64,000 nucleotides of DNA from Actinomycetospora straminea. GTDB lineage: Bacteria > Actinomycetota > Actinomycetes > Mycobacteriales > Pseudonocardiaceae. A program made the translations under genes and the position numbers. Position 1 is the stretch's first letter. Every line of letters starts with the position of its first letter. The DNA lies in NCBI RefSeq assembly GCF_028737255.1, contig NZ_JAQZAN010000013.1:62001-126000 (forward strand), written 5' to 3'. Below, in pieces: positions 48,315-57,748 of the stretch. The notes below the pieces were generated by a model. That model saw only the letters and a program-made list of their open reading frames with translations. It ran no database searches and was not told the origin of the DNA.

Positions 48315-49892
48315 ATGACGACGCTCGAGACCCTCCACGACCTCGCGCCGGCGTCCGACGCGAGCAACGCGACGCGCACGATGGGCGCGCCCCTGCGTCG
48401 CGCGCTCGCGACGGCGCGGGACCGCACGGCCGTGGTGTGCGGCGAGCAGACCGTCACCTACGCCGAGCTCGCCGACCGCGTCGCGCGCCTCGGCGCCGTC
48501 CTCACCCGGCTCGGCCTGCGTCCGGGCGACCGCGTCGGCGTCCTCGGGGCGAACTGCCACCGCTACCTCGAGCTCTACCTGGGCCTGCCCAGCCACGGGC
48601 TCGTCATCGTCCCGCTCAACGTCCGGCACACCGCTGCCGAGCGGACGTACGCGCTGCGCGACGCGGGAGCGCGCGTGCTCTTCGCCGACCGTGCGCTCGA
48701 CGGCCTCGACCCCGACCTGCGCGTCGTCGACACCACGACCGAGTACGAGACCCTGCTCGCCGACGCCGAGCCCGGCGCGCCGCTGCGCGAGCCCGCCGAG
48801 CACGACCTCGCCGGCATCTTCTACACCGGTGGCACCACCGGCGCGGCCAAGGGCGTCATGCTCACCCACGGCAACCTCGTCGCCAACGCGTTCCACTTCA
48901 TGGCCTGCTGGCCGTTCACGCCCGACACCTCGTGGCTCGTGGTGGCGCCGATGTTCCACGCGGCCGGGACGATCGGCGCGCTGTCGACGATCTGGGCCGG
49001 CGGCACGCAGGTGATGTGCCCGGCGTTCACCCCCGACGGCGTGCTCGACCTCGTCGAGCGCCACGGCATCACGGCGACGCTCGTGGTGCCGACGATGATG
49101 GACGCGCTCGCGGTCGAGCAGACCGCGCGCCCGCGGGAGGTGTCGTCGCTGCGCTGGCTCTCGCACGGGTCGTCGCCCGCGGCGGTCGAGCTGCTGCGCC
49201 GTACCCACACCGCGTTCCCGGACGCCGAGATGCTGCACATCTACGGGCTCACCGAGACCTCGCCGATCGTCACGCTGCTGCCCGGCGAGCAGCACCTGCT
49301 CGACACCCCGCAGGCGCGCTCGTGCGGCCGGGCGGCGGTCGGGGTCGAGGTGATCGTCGTCGACCCGGCCGACCGGACGCCGCTGCCGCCGGGGCTGGTC
49401 GGCGAGGTGCTGATCCGCGGCGCCAACGTCACCGCCGGCTACTGGAACAAGCCCGACGAGACCGCTGCCGCGCTGCGCGACGGCTGGTTCGCGTCGGGTG
49501 ACCTGGGGCTGCTCGACGACGGCGGGCACCTGTTCCTCGTCGACCGCGCCAAGGACATGATCGTCTCGGGCGGCGAGAACGTGTACAGCGCCGAGGTCGA
49601 GAACGCGCTGTTCGCGCACCCGTCGGTGGTCGAGGTGGCGGTGTTCGGGGTGCCGCACGAGCGCTACGGCGAGTCGGTGCACGCCGTCGTCGTCCTGCGC
49701 AGCCAGCCCGACGACCCGGACGCCTTCGTCGAGGAGCTCGTCGCCCACTGCCGGGAGACGATCGCCGGCTACAAGGTGCCGCGCAGCATCGAGACGAGGA
49801 CCGAGCCGCTGCCCAAGTCGGGCGCGGGGAAGATCCTCAAGCGCGAGCTGCGGGCGGTGTTCTGGAGCGAGCGCGAGTCGCAGCTGACGTAG
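48315..49892 (+). CDS. Acyl-CoA synthetase (AMP-binding, long-chain/aryl type)
   Basis: A 525-residue class I adenylate-forming enzyme. FYTGGTTGAAKGVMLTHGN near residues 172-190 is the P-loop, IYGLTETSPIVTLL near 310-323, FASGDLGLLDDGGHLFLVDR near 393-412, and catalytic Lys in GAGKILKRELR near 503. It is not a PaaK: those are shorter and carry SSGTTGKPT. It could activate a related aryl or fatty acid under the PaaR-like control. ATG at 48315 follows GAGGTGGTCG. Confidence 0.9.
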   Translation: MTTLETLHDLAPASDASNATRTMGAPLRRALATARDRTAVVCGEQTVTYAELADRVARLGAVLTRLGLRPGDRVGVLGANCHRYLELYLGLPSHGLVIVPLNVRHTAAERTYALRDAGARVLFADRALDGLDPDLRVVDTTTEYETLLADAEPGAPLREPAEHDLAGIFYTGGTTGAAKGVMLTHGNLVANAFHFMACWPFTPDTSWLVVAPMFHAAGTIGALSTIWAGGTQVMCPAFTPDGVLDLVERHGITATLVVPTMMDALAVEQTARPREVSSLRWLSHGSSPAAVELLRRTHTAFPDAEMLHIYGLTETSPIVTLLPGEQHLLDTPQARSCGRAAVGVEVIVVDPADRTPLPPGLVGEVLIRGANVTAGYWNKPDETAAALRDGWFASGDLGLLDDGGHLFLVDRAKDMIVSGGENVYSAEVENALFAHPSVVEVAVFGVPHERYGESVHAVVVLRSQPDDPDAFVEELVAHCRETIAGYKVPRSIETRTEPLPKSGAGKILKRELRAVFWSERESQLT

Positions 49893-49898
49893 GACGCA

Positions 49899-49946
49899 GC
49901 GAACGTGCTGTTCGCGGCGTCTACGCGCGCGAACTCCCCGTTCGCG
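49899..49946. terminator. Two hairpins between convergent synthetase and enoyl-CoA hydratase genes
   Basis: GCGAAC-GTGCT-GTTCGC (49899-49915) and CGCGAAC-TCCCC-GTTCGCG (49928-49946) are perfect. They resemble the short hairpins of the 46-kb array. They fill the 59-bp gap and likely end transcription from both sides. Confidence 0.6.
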
Positions 49947-49951
49947 GCCCG

Positions 49952-50749
49952 TCAGTGCCCCGTGAACGTCGGCTTCTCCTTGGCGAGGAAGGCTTCGACG
50001 GCGTTGCGGTGGTCCTGGGTCGCGGCGAGGCGGGACTGGGCGGCGCCCTCGTGCTCGAGCACCGTCGGCAGGGACGAGACGGTGCCGAGCGCGATGGCGG
50101 CCTTGATCTCCGCGTAGGCGGCGGTCGGGCCGGTGGCGAGGCGGCGGGCCAGGGCGAGGGCCTTGTCGTCGAGCTCCTCGGCGGCGACGACCTCGCGCAC
50201 GAGGCCCCAGTCGCGGGCCTGCTCGGCGGTGAAGGCGTCGCCGAGCATGAGCAGGTCGGTGGCCCGGGAGGCGCCGACGGCGTGGGCGAGCGTCGCGGAG
50301 AGGCCCGAGTCGCCGCCGAACCCGATGCCGGCGAAGGCCGTCGCGAACCGGACCCCGCTCGCGGCCAGGCGCAGGTCGCACGCGAGCGCGAAGCCCAGGC
50401 CGGCGCCGACACAGGTGCCGCCGATCGCGGCGATCGCCGGCTTCGGCATCGTCGCGAGCGCGGAGGTGATGCGGTTGTAGTGCTCGGGCACGGTGCGCAT
50501 GGCGTCCGGGTCGCCCGAGCGCAGCACCTCGGCGTGCTCACCGAGGTCCTGCCCGACGCAGAACGCGGGGCCCGCGGCGGCGAGGACGACCGCGCGCACG
50601 CTCGCGTCCTGGCCGACCTCCTCGAGCGCGTCGCGCAGCGCCACCTTGAGCTCGGTGGTGAGCGCGTTGCGGCGGTCCGGGCGGTTCATCCGCACGACCG
50701 CCACCGCGGCCTGGTCGTCCCGGGTCACCTCGACCGCGTCGCTCGTCAT
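49952..50749 (-). CDS. Enoyl-CoA hydratase/isomerase (PaaG/PaaF-like)
   Basis: A 265-residue crotonase. Oxyanion elements: [20 protein letters not shown] near residues 57-76 and [20 protein letters not shown] near 105-124. [20 protein letters not shown] near 138-158 has Asp/Gly-type residues as in the PaaG isomerase/PaaB-type hydratases rather than two Glu. It may do the isomerase or hydratase step of phenylacetate breakdown. The start at ATG 50749 suits GGGAG upstream; ATG 50764 is in frame. Confidence 0.87.
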   Translation of the reverse strand: MTSDAVEVTRDDQAAVAVVRMNRPDRRNALTTELKVALRDALEEVGQDASVRAVVLAAAGPAFCVGQDLGEHAEVLRSGDPDAMRTVPEHYNRITSALATMPKPAIAAIGGTCVGAGLGFALACDLRLAASGVRFATAFAGIGFGGDSGLSATLAHAVGASRATDLLMLGDAFTAEQARDWGLVREVVAAEELDDKALALARRLATGPTAAYAEIKAAIALGTVSSLPTVLEHEGAAQSRLAATQDHRNAVEAFLAKEKPTFTGH

Positions 50750-50866
50750 CGACCGCACTCCCATCCTCCGGCGTCAGCTCCGATCATGCTGCCCGTCCGG
50801 CCCCGGTCGTGACAGGGGCAGGTCCGGGCCCTGGGGTCGGAATCCGACATCGCGGACACTGGGCGC

Positions 50867-51271
50867 GTGCTCCGACCCTCCCGCGCCACCGGCGCGCTGC
50901 TGGCGGTCCAGGTCGTCTTCCAGACCGCCCTGGCCGCCGGGGCGCCGTGGGGGCGGTTCGCCTACGGCGGCGCGCACGAGGGCCGGCTGCCCGTCGCGCT
51001 CCGCCGGACCAGCGGGGTGGCGGCGGTCGGCTACGCCGCGGGGACGCTGGCACTGGTCACCGACGCCGGCGCGCCGGCCGCCCGTCGTGCCGCACTGACG
51101 GGACTGGCGGCGTTCATGGCGGCCGGCACCGTCCTCAACGGCGTCTCCCGCTCGTCCGGCGAGCGGCTGCTGTGGGCGCCGTACTGCGCGGCGACCGCGG
51201 TGCTCGCCTGGCGCGCCCGCCCGGAGGCTCAGGGCACGCGGGCGACGAGGGTGATCACCGGCGGGCGGTAG
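50867..51271 (+). CDS. Hypothetical membrane protein
   Basis: A 134-residue protein with three or four hydrophobic stretches (residues about 8-24, 50-66, 75-92 and 100-115). No family is recognised. GTG at 50867, weak ribosome site. The last 43 bp overlap the opposing methyltransferase gene, so the true stop side is certain only if the frame is real. Confidence 0.6.
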   Translation: MLRPSRATGALLAVQVVFQTALAAGAPWGRFAYGGAHEGRLPVALRRTSGVAAVGYAAGTLALVTDAGAPAARRAALTGLAAFMAAGTVLNGVSRSSGERLLWAPYCAATAVLAWRARPEAQGTRATRVITGGR

Positions 51272-52041
51272 GGCGCCATCACCGGGCGCACCGCGTCGAC
51301 GGCCGCCGCCCGCAGCGCCGCGCGCTCGGCGTCGGACATCCCCTCCAGCCAGGCGGCGACGTGGGCCTGGCCGAGCCGGTAGTCGACGAGGTCCTCGGCG
51401 CGCTCGACACCGACGTCGGCGACGTGCTCGGTGACCGCGAGGACGTGCAGCCCGGCGTCCCGGGCGGCCCGGCCCGCCGCGGCGACGTCGCCGAGCTGCG
51501 GGGCCTGGACGGTCGTCAGGTGCGCGTGCCAGTCCGGCGGCACCCACCCGGCGTCGACGACGACCGCGTCGATCCGGTTCCGCACCGCGCGGTGGCTGCT
51601 CGTGGCGGCCGGCAGCGACGCCAGTACCGCCCCGCCCGGGCGCGTGACGCGGGCGAGCTCGCGCAGCGCGGCCGTCGGGTCGTCGACGTGGTTGAGCACG
51701 AACGCCGCGACGGTGTCGTCGACGCACCCGTCGCGCAGCGGCACCGCCTCCAGCGCGCCCGCGACGGCCGGCGGGCGCGCCGCGGCGTCCCAGCCGAGCA
51801 TCGCCGGCGAGCGGTCCAGCGCCACCGGGTGCGCGCCCACCGCCCGCAGCGCCGCCGACGCCAGGCCCGTCCCGGCGCCGGCGTCGAGCACCCGCCGGCC
51901 CTCGAGCGGGTGCGGCGCGGCGGCCACGAGCGCCGCGGCCAGCGGCCCGTAGACCCGCGACGCGCCCGTCGCCCAGCCCGTCGCCGCCGCGGCGTACCGA
52001 TCCACGCCGTCCACACCGCCCACGCCGTCCACCTCGTCCAC
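51229..52041 (-). CDS. Class I SAM-dependent methyltransferase
   Basis: A 270-residue protein. Motif I is [20 protein letters not shown] near residues 52-71 and [20 protein letters not shown] follows; [20 protein letters not shown] near 125-144 is motif III. It belongs to the UbiE/Methyltransf_11 group; substrate unknown. GTG at 52041 lies among several in-frame GTG and Val/Gly/Asp-rich codons, so the start is uncertain. Confidence 0.83.
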   Translation of the reverse strand: MDEVDGVGGVDGVDRYAAAATGWATGASRVYGPLAAALVAAAPHPLEGRRVLDAGAGTGLASAALRAVGAHPVALDRSPAMLGWDAAARPPAVAGALEAVPLRDGCVDDTVAAFVLNHVDDPTAALRELARVTRPGGAVLASLPAATSSHRAVRNRIDAVVVDAGWVPPDWHAHLTTVQAPQLGDVAAAGRAARDAGLHVLAVTEHVADVGVERAEDLVDYRLGQAHVAAWLEGMSDAERAALRAAAVDAVRPVMAPYRPPVITLVARVP

Positions 52042-52156
52042 GACCTCACCGTTCCCTCAGAGACGCCACAGAGCTGCGTCACGCCCGCCCACCAGAGTGA
52101 TCACCGTGAGGCGGCCGCCCCCGATCGGCCGCCACGATCCTCGAGGAGATCGATCG

Positions 52157-52516
52157 ATGGACTCCCGCCGCCTGCCGGTGCTCGCCGGACCGGTCCTGGC
52201 CGGACTGCTCGTCCTCGGCGGCTGCGCCGGCGCACCCGACCCGGCGCCGACGACAGCACCCGCCGCTGCACCCGCCCCCGTTGCCGCCGCAGCTCCCGCC
52301 GGCAACGCCCAGGCGCCCTGCACCGCCCGCCTGCGCCCCGGCGCGACCGGCGGGACCCCGCTGACGCTCACGCCCGAGGCGCGCGCCGAGATCGAGCGGC
52401 TGCGCGCGCAGCCGGGACCGCAGACCGGGCAGGCCCCCGACCCGGCGCTCGCGTCCCGCCTCGCCGACATCAGCGAGCGCGTCGAGCGGGCCGCCCGCCC
52501 CTGTGTCGATCGCTGA
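52157..52516 (+). CDS. Putative lipoprotein
   Basis: A 119-residue secreted protein. Residues 1-22 are a signal peptide ending in a lipobox (LVLGGC). An Ala/Pro-rich linker (about 24-50) follows, then a small C-terminal part with two Cys and helices ([32 protein letters not shown]). ATG at 52157 has a GAGGAGATCGATCG ribosome site. Function unknown. It precedes a two-component system by 62 bp, in which the 16-bp unit CTGACGCCGCCGACCG occurs twice. Confidence 0.78.
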   Translation: MDSRRLPVLAGPVLAGLLVLGGCAGAPDPAPTTAPAAAPAPVAAAAPAGNAQAPCTARLRPGATGGTPLTLTPEARAEIERLRAQPGPQTGQAPDPALASRLADISERVERAARPCVDR

Positions 52517-52578
52517 CGCCGCCGACCGCTGACGCCGCCGACCGCCCCACCACGACCGGAGCGGCAGAATCCGCGACC

Positions 52579-53289
52579 ATGACCGAGCCGTCCCCCGACC
52601 TCCTGGTCGTCGACGACGACGCCGACGTCCGCGCCTCGCTCGAGCGGGGCCTGCGGCTGTCGGGGTTCGCGGTGCGCTCCGCGGAGGACGGGCCAGGCGC
52701 GCTGCGGGCGGTGCACGAGCGGGTCCCCGACGCCGTCGTGCTCGACCTCGGGCTGCCCGGCATGGACGGGGTCGCGGTCGTGTCCGCGCTGCGGGCCATG
52801 GACCACGACGTCCCGGTGTGCGTGCTCTCCGCGCGCGACACCGTCGACGACCGCGTCGTCGGCCTCGAGGCGGGCGCCGACGACTACATGGTCAAGCCGT
52901 TCGCGCTGGCGGAGCTGGTGGCGCGCCTGCGGGCGTTGCTGCGGCGCGGGGCGCGGCCCGGGCCGGCGGCCGAGCCCGCCCTCGGCGAGGTGCTCACCGC
53001 CGGCCCGCTGCGCATCGACCTGGCGCGGCGCACGGTCGGAGTGGGCGAGCGCTCGGTGGACCTGACGAAGCGGGAGTACGAGCTGCTCGTCGTCCTCGCC
53101 CGCAACGCCGAGGTGGTGCTGACCCGCGAGCGGCTGCTCGAGATGGTCTGGGGCTACGACTTCGCGACCGACACCAACGTCGTCGACGTCTTCGTCGGCT
53201 ACCTGCGCCGCAAGCTGGAGGCCGACGGCACGCCGCGGCTCGTGCACACCGTGCGCGGGGTCGGGTTCGTGCTGCGGGAGGGCGGGTGA
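52579..53289 (+). CDS. OmpR/PrrA-type response regulator
   Basis: A 236-residue response regulator. The receiver domain (about 8-120) has [10 protein letters not shown], phospho-acceptor Asp in [12 protein letters not shown] near residue 54 and Lys in [11 protein letters not shown] near 104. The DNA-binding winged helix (about 140-234) has [20 protein letters not shown] and YLRRKLE. It is the partner of the overlapping histidine kinase gene (GTGA). PrrA/MtrA-like. The genes it controls are unknown. Confidence 0.92.
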   Translation: MTEPSPDLLVVDDDADVRASLERGLRLSGFAVRSAEDGPGALRAVHERVPDAVVLDLGLPGMDGVAVVSALRAMDHDVPVCVLSARDTVDDRVVGLEAGADDYMVKPFALAELVARLRALLRRGARPGPAAEPALGEVLTAGPLRIDLARRTVGVGERSVDLTKREYELLVVLARNAEVVLTRERLLEMVWGYDFATDTNVVDVFVGYLRRKLEADGTPRLVHTVRGVGFVLREGG

Positions 53290-54647
53290 GCGCACCGGCT
53301 CCGAGCACTCCGGCTCCCGCGACGGCCCGGCGGCGCTCGGCCTCCCTGCGCCTGCGGGTGGCGCTGGCCGCCGGGCTCGCGTCGACGGTGGTGGTCGTGC
53401 TCGTCGGCGTGCTGGCCTCGGTGCTCCTGACGCGCGAGCAGACCGAGCGCCTCGACCGCAGCCTCGTGCCCGGCTCGCCGGCGGTGCTGGGGTCGTTCGC
53501 CTCCACGCGCGCCGACCTCGCGGTGACGCTGCGGGCCCCCGACGGCACCGTGCGGCGGGTCAGCGGGCCCGAGCTGCCGCTCACCCCGCTCGGCATCCCG
53601 ATCTCGGTCGACGTCGGCGGTGTCGCCTACCGCGTCCGCACCGCGCCCGGGCCGGCGCCGGGCGCGCTCGTCACCGTCGGCGCGACCGAGGACGACACCC
53701 GCGCGCGGGTGGCGGAGCGGCAGCGGCTGGTCACGGGCCTCGGCGTCGTGGCCGTCGCGCTCGCGGCCGGCCTCGGCTGGGTGTTCGCGGGCCGCGCGGT
53801 GCGGCCGCTGCGTCGCCTCACCGACCGGGCCGCGACGCTCGACGGCGCCGTGGACCCCGACGTGGCGCCGCCGACCGTGCGCGCCGACGGCTCGCGGGAG
53901 TCCGAGGAGCTCGCCGACGCCCTGAGCGCCATGCTCGCCCGGCTGCACGCCGAGCAGCAGCGCAGCACCGCCTCGCTGCACGCCGCCCGCGACTTCGCCG
54001 CGGCCGCGCGCCACGAGCTGCGCACCCCGCTGACCGCGATGCGTACCGACCTCGAGGTCCTGGCGGCCCACCCCGATCTGCCCGAGCGCGACGAGGTGCT
54101 CGCCGATGTCCTGCGCGCCCAGGCCCGCGTGGAGGCGACGCTGACCGCGCTCGGGCAGATCGCCGCCGGCGACCTGCCGGACACCGTCGGTCCGGACGGC
54201 GGCGACGCGGTCGGGGTCGCGGACCTGCTGCGCCTCGCCGCGGAGGACGCCCGGCGCGCGCACCCGGGGTTGGCGGTCGTCGCCGAGGAGCCGGCGGGCG
54301 TCGTCCACGGATCGCTCGAGGGCCTGCGGATGGCGCTGGCGAACGCCGTAGTCAACGCCGTCCGGCACGGGCGCGCGGGGACCGTGCGGCTCGGGGCCCA
54401 CGCCGGGGAGGACGGCGGGGTCGTGCTCACCGTCGACGACGACGGCCGGGGGCTGCCCGCCGCCGAGCAGGAGGCGGTGCTCGGGCGCTTCGTGCGCGGC
54501 AGCACCACGGGGGCGCCCGGGTCGGGGCTGGGCCTGGCGCTCGTCGCGCAGCAGGCCGCGCGCCACGACGGGCAGGTCCGCCTGGAGGACGCGCCGGGCG
54601 GGGGGCTGCGCGTCAGCCTCGCGATCGGTCCGGGTCGAGCTGGGTGA
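53286..54647 (+). CDS. PrrB-type sensor histidine kinase
   Basis: A 453-residue membrane kinase. Two membrane helices, about residues 22-48 and 150-170, flank an extracytoplasmic sensor of about 100 residues; a HAMP region follows. The phospho-acceptor His is in [20 protein letters not shown] near 237-256. The ATP-binding part has [23 protein letters not shown] and [23 protein letters not shown] at 53286 overlaps the response regulator stop. The signal sensed is not known. The 3' end overlaps the opposing small gene by 35 bp. Confidence 0.92.
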   Translation: MSAPAPSTPAPATARRRSASLRLRVALAAGLASTVVVVLVGVLASVLLTREQTERLDRSLVPGSPAVLGSFASTRADLAVTLRAPDGTVRRVSGPELPLTPLGIPISVDVGGVAYRVRTAPGPAPGALVTVGATEDDTRARVAERQRLVTGLGVVAVALAAGLGWVFAGRAVRPLRRLTDRAATLDGAVDPDVAPPTVRADGSRESEELADALSAMLARLHAEQQRSTASLHAARDFAAAARHELRTPLTAMRTDLEVLAAHPDLPERDEVLADVLRAQARVEATLTALGQIAAGDLPDTVGPDGGDAVGVADLLRLAAEDARRAHPGLAVVAEEPAGVVHGSLEGLRMALANAVVNAVRHGRAGTVRLGAHAGEDGGVVLTVDDDGRGLPAAEQEAVLGRFVRGSTTGAPGSGLGLALVAQQAARHDGQVRLEDAPGGGLRVSLAIGPGRAG

Positions 54648-54894
54648 CCAGCCGCAGGTCCCAGGCCTCCGGCCACGGCACGGAGCGCCGGACCCGCTCG
54701 TAGATCCAGGTGGTGAAGCCCTCGGCCACCAGGGTGCGCGCGAGCTCGACCAGCGGGGCGAGGTCGTCGGACTCGTGCTGCTCGTGGTCGTTGCGGGCCG
54801 GGGCGTGCAGCGGTCCGCGGAAACGGCGGGCGTCGAGCCGGTAGCGCCGTGGCCCGCCCGCCCCCGGTAAGGAGCTGTCGTCGGTGTCGCTCAT
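54613..54894 (-). CDS. Hypothetical small protein
   Basis: A 93-residue soluble protein: an acidic N-terminus, RRYRLDARRFRGPLHAPARN, then LVELARTLVAEGFTTWIYER and [19 protein letters not shown]. No domain is recognised. ATG at 54894. It is divergent from a BldC-like gene; the gap between them holds four copies of a CGGCGACA-type box, one of which covers this start codon. Confidence 0.55.
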   Translation of the reverse strand: MSDTDDSSLPGAGGPRRYRLDARRFRGPLHAPARNDHEQHESDDLAPLVELARTLVAEGFTTWIYERVRRSVPWPEAWDLRLVTQLDPDRSRG

Positions 54895-54996
54895 GTCGCC
54901 GATGGTAGCGCCTTCGACGTCATCGGCGACAAGCACGACATCGGAGAAAAGAGCGTCGACGACGTCAGAGACGTCGTTCGGGCGACAGCGGCGACA
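54894..54996. promoter_or_regulatory. CGGCGACA-type boxes in divergent promoter
   Basis: CGGCGACA at 54924-54931 and 54989-54996, GGGCGACA at 54980-54987, and the inverse TGTCGCCG at 54894-54901. The last two copies lie 9 bp apart as direct repeats. They may be the binding site of the BldC-like protein. Confidence 0.4.
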
Positions 54997-55009
54997 TAGG
55001 GTGACCGAC

Positions 55010-55192
55010 ATGCCGCCGTCCGAACTGGTGTCGACGCCCGAGGCCGCGAAGGCGCTCGGGGTCAGCGCGCGCACGCTCCAGCGCTACGTGAGGAACGGGC
55101 AGGTCACGCCCGAGATCACGCTGCCGTCGGGGCAGTACCGGTGGAACGTCGCCAAGCTGCGCCGTCAGATCGGCATGGCCGACGAGGAGTAG
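55010..55192 (+). CDS. BldC/MerR-type small HTH DNA-binding protein
   Basis: A 60-residue protein that is just a winged-helix MerR-type domain, as in BldC (68 residues). LVSTPEAAKALGVSARTLQR YV holds the HTH; the wing is ITLPSGQYRWNVAKLRRQIG. Family members bind direct repeats and control development. ATG at 55010; the in-frame GTG at 55001 adds three residues and lies close to a TAGGGT -10-like element, so leaderless translation is possible. Confidence 0.8.
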   Translation: MPPSELVSTPEAAKALGVSARTLQRYVRNGQVTPEITLPSGQYRWNVAKLRRQIGMADEE

Positions 55193-55208
55193 GCGTCTTC
55201 ACATCGCT

Positions 55209-55225
55209 CGTGTGAACATCACACG
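55209..55225. terminator. Hairpin between BldC-like and DeoR genes
   Basis: CGTGTGA-ACA-TCACACG, extended outward by CGCTC/GAGCG with a bulge. It covers the stop codon of the DeoR gene and lies in the 26-bp convergent gap. Confidence 0.6.
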
Positions 55226-55983
55226 GGAGCGACGGTCACCGCCGTGTGCTCGCGCAGCTCGAGCAGGACGTCGTCGGCGACGCCGTCGTCGACGACGAGC
55301 GCGTCGAAGTCCGCGACCGGGCACACCTGGTGCAGCGCGCGCCGCGGCACCTTGCCCGAGTCGACGAGCAGGACGCTCGTCGCGGCCGCGTCGAGCATGG
55401 CCCGCTTGACCAGGACGACGTCCTGCTCCTGGTGGTAGGTCATCGCGCCCGTGAGCGCCGAGGTGGAGACGAACGCCGCGTCGACCGAGATCGCGGCCAG
55501 CGACGCCGTGCAGGTGATGCCGCCGAAGGAGTCGTGGGTGCGCGAGTAGTCGCCGCCCAGCGCGATCAGGTGGACCTCGGGCACCTCGCGGAGCCGCTCG
55601 AGCGCCGGCAGGTAGTTGGTGACGACGGTCAGCGGCCCGACCTCGGGCAGGAGCTCGACCAGCGCCAACGTGGTCGAGGAGTCGTCCACCATGATCGACG
55701 AGCCGGGCTCGACCATCGGCAGGGCCGCGCGCGCGATCGCCGCCTTCTCCGCGCGACGCTGGGTGCGCCGGTACTCGGAGTGGGCCTCGAACACCGAGGT
55801 CGGCTGGGCCGAGACCCCGCCGCGGTACTTCCGCACCAGGCCGCGCCGGACCAGCTCGTCGACGTCGCGGTGCACGGTCATCAGGCTCACCCCGGTGAGC
55901 TCCACCAGCTCCGCCGCGCTCGCCGAGCCGGCCGCGAGCACGTGCTCCGCGATCCGTTGCTGGCGGAGGGTTTTCCCGATCAC
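55219..55983 (-). CDS. DeoR-family transcriptional regulator of sugar catabolism
   Basis: A 254-residue DeoR protein. The N-terminal HTH (about 5-57) has ELVELTGVSLMTVHRDVDEL, then the KYRGGVSAQ linker typical of the family. The C-terminal DeoRC domain (about 78-240) has SIMVDDSSTTLALVELL and VTNYLPALERL, which bind a sugar phosphate. GTG at 55983. It is divergent from the class II aldolase gene with a 17-bp inverted repeat between them, so it likely represses the aldolase/dehydrogenase/kinase operon. Confidence 0.9.
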   Translation of the reverse strand: MIGKTLRQQRIAEHVLAAGSASAAELVELTGVSLMTVHRDVDELVRRGLVRKYRGGVSAQPTSVFEAHSEYRRTQRRAEKAAIARAALPMVEPGSSIMVDDSSTTLALVELLPEVGPLTVVTNYLPALERLREVPEVHLIALGGDYSRTHDSFGGITCTASLAAISVDAAFVSTSALTGAMTYHQEQDVVLVKRAMLDAAATSVLLVDSGKVPRRALHQVCPVADFDALVVDDGVADDVLLELREHTAVTVAPV

Positions 55984-55989
55984 ACCACA

Positions 55990-56006
55990 GATGTTAACTT
56001 CACATC
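55990..56006. promoter_or_regulatory. DeoR operator candidate
   Basis: GATGT-TAACTTC-ACATC, with perfect 5-bp arms and an AT-rich middle, in the 47-bp gap between the DeoR gene and the operon it likely controls. It would overlap both promoters. Confidence 0.55.
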
Positions 56007-56030
56007 GCGCCCCGGCGAAGGAGTGATCCC

Positions 56031-56675
56031 GTGCTGCTGGAGCAGGAACGTACCGAGCTGGTGGACTACTGCCGGCGGATGCAGTCCGACGACCTGACCG
56101 TCGGCACGTCCGGCAACATCAGCGTCCGACAGGGTGACCACGTGGCGATCACGCCCAGCGGCGCCCCCTACGAGGACCTGACGCCCGCGTCGATCTCCGT
56201 GATCACGCTCGACGGCGAGCAGGTGGACGGCGACCTCGAGCCGTCGTCCGAGGTCCCGATGCACACCGCGGTGTACCGGCGCACCGACGCCGTCGCCGTG
56301 GTCCACACGCACCCGCTCTACGCCAGCACCCTCTCGGTGCTGCTCGACGAGCTCCCGCCGGTGCACTACATGATCGCGCTGCTCGGCGGGCCGGTGCGCG
56401 TGGCGCCCTACGCCACCTACGGCAGCCCCGAGCTGGCCGAGAACAGCGTGACGGCGATGGAGGGACGCTTCGGCGCCCTGCTGCAGAACCACGGGGCCAC
56501 GACGTACGGCGAGAGCCTGGCCAAGGCCTACACCCGCAGCGTCTACCTGGAGTGGGTCTGCCGGATGTACCACCAGGCCCGCCTGGTCGGCGAGCCGCAC
56601 GTGCTCGCCGAGGACGAGATCGCGCGCGTCGCGACGAAGCTGGACAGCTACGGCCAGTCCGTCACGTCGCGCTGA
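56031..56675 (+). CDS. Class II aldolase/adducin family protein (fuculose-phosphate aldolase-like)
   Basis: A 214-residue zinc aldolase. GTSGNISVRQGDHVAITPSG near residues 25-45 binds phosphate. Catalytic Glu is in EPSSEVPMHTAVYR near 74, zinc ligands are in VVHTHPLYA near 93-98 (His-x-His) and QNHGATTYG near 155. It would cleave a ketose 1-phosphate into DHAP and an aldehyde. GTG at 56031. First gene of the operon; the dehydrogenase starts 41 bp downstream. Confidence 0.88.
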   Translation: MLLEQERTELVDYCRRMQSDDLTVGTSGNISVRQGDHVAITPSGAPYEDLTPASISVITLDGEQVDGDLEPSSEVPMHTAVYRRTDAVAVVHTHPLYASTLSVLLDELPPVHYMIALLGGPVRVAPYATYGSPELAENSVTAMEGRFGALLQNHGATTYGESLAKAYTRSVYLEWVCRMYHQARLVGEPHVLAEDEIARVATKLDSYGQSVTSR

Positions 56676-56716
56676 CGCCGGCCCGCCGTCCGGGGCCCCG
56701 ACCGAGGGAGGTCGAC

Positions 56717-57748
56717 ATGCACGTGCTGTGCGCCGGGGACGACTTCATCACGCCGACGACGTTCGTGGACGCGCTGCGTCCGGTGCTCGATCCGGACACG
56801 GCGTTCACCACGCACGCGAGCCGGTGGCCCACCGAGCCGTGGTACGCCACCTCCGAGATCGCCGAGGCGGCCGGCGACGAGGACGAGATCGCCGAGGCCG
56901 TCCGCGACGCCGACGTGCTCGTCACGCACCTCGCGCCCGTCACCACGCGGGTGCTCAGCGGCGCGGACCGGCTGCGGCTGGTCGCGACGCCGCGCGGCGG
57001 GCCGACGAACGTCGACCTCGAGGCCGCGACCAAGCAGGGCGTGGCCGTCGTCAACCTGCCCGGCCGCAACGCCCGGGCCGTCGCCGAGTTCACCGTCGGC
57101 GTCCTCATCGCGGGCCGCCGCAACATCGCGCGCAGCCACGCGCGGATGCGCGACGGCGACTGGACCGGCGACCTCTACCGCTACGACGAGGCCGGCCCCG
57201 AGCTCGCCGGGAGCACGGTCGGGCTGGTCGGTCTCGGGCAGGTCGGGTCGCGGGTCGCCGACCTGCTGCGCGCCTTCGGCGTGCACCTGCTCGCGTCGGA
57301 CCCCTACGTCGACCCCGACGTCGCCGCCGAGCGGGGCGTCGAGCTGGTCGGGCTCGCCGAGCTCGTGGAGCGCAGCGACGTCGTCAGCCTCCACGCGCGA
57401 CTCTCCGACGAGACGCGCGGGCTGATCGACGCGGACGTGCTCGGCCAGGTCAAGCCGGGCGCCTACCTCGTCAACACCGCCCGCGGGGAGCTGCTCGACG
57501 AGGACGCGCTGGTCGACGCGCTGCGCTCGGGGCGGCTGTCCGGCGCCGCGCTCGACGTCTATGTCACCGAACCGCCGCCTCCGGACCACCCGCTGCTGGG
57601 CCTGCCGCAGGTGCTCACCGTCTCGCACCTCGCGGGCGCGTCCACCGACGTCGCGCACCGCGCGGCCCGGCGGATGGCCGACGAGGTGCGCCGGTTCGTC
57701 GACGGCGAGCCCCTGGCGCACTGCCTGAACCCGGAGGTGCTGCGGTGA
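56717..57748 (+). CDS. D-isomer-specific 2-hydroxyacid dehydrogenase (NAD-dependent)
   Basis: A 343-residue dehydrogenase. The NAD fold is at GSTVGLVGLGQVGSRVADLL near residues 158-178. The catalytic set is Arg in LVNTARGELLDEDALVDAL near 255, Glu in LDVYVTEPPPPDHPLL near 281, and His in LTVSHLAGASTDVAHRA near 300. It reduces or oxidises a 2-keto/2-hydroxy acid; in this operon the substrate may be the aldolase product or the sugar acid. ATG at 56717 has an AGGGAGG ribosome site. Its stop overlaps the kinase start (GTGA). Confidence 0.9.
   Translation: MHVLCAGDDFITPTTFVDALRPVLDPDTAFTTHASRWPTEPWYATSEIAEAAGDEDEIAEAVRDADVLVTHLAPVTTRVLSGADRLRLVATPRGGPTNVDLEAATKQGVAVVNLPGRNARAVAEFTVGVLIAGRRNIARSHARMRDGDWTGDLYRYDEAGPELAGSTVGLVGLGQVGSRVADLLRAFGVHLLASDPYVDPDVAAERGVELVGLAELVERSDVVSLHARLSDETRGLIDADVLGQVKPGAYLVNTARGELLDEDALVDALRSGRLSGAALDVYVTEPPPPDHPLLGLPQVLTVSHLAGASTDVAHRAARRMADEVRRFVDGEPLAHCLNPEVLR

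Noticed and set aside
48315-49892. PaaK phenylacetate-CoA ligase
   Set aside because: Length and the GGTTGAAKG motif are those of general acyl-CoA synthetases, not the shorter PaaK type.
47430-50381. Very long minus-strand open frame (about 980 codons)
   Set aside because: It runs through the TetR gene and antisense to the acyl-CoA synthetase; its composition is Arg/Gly/Ala-rich shadow sequence with no domain outside the TetR part.
50809-53289. Long plus-strand frame of about 800 codons
   Set aside because: Only its last 236 codons (the response regulator from 52579) are coding; the rest is antisense to the methyltransferase or intergenic.
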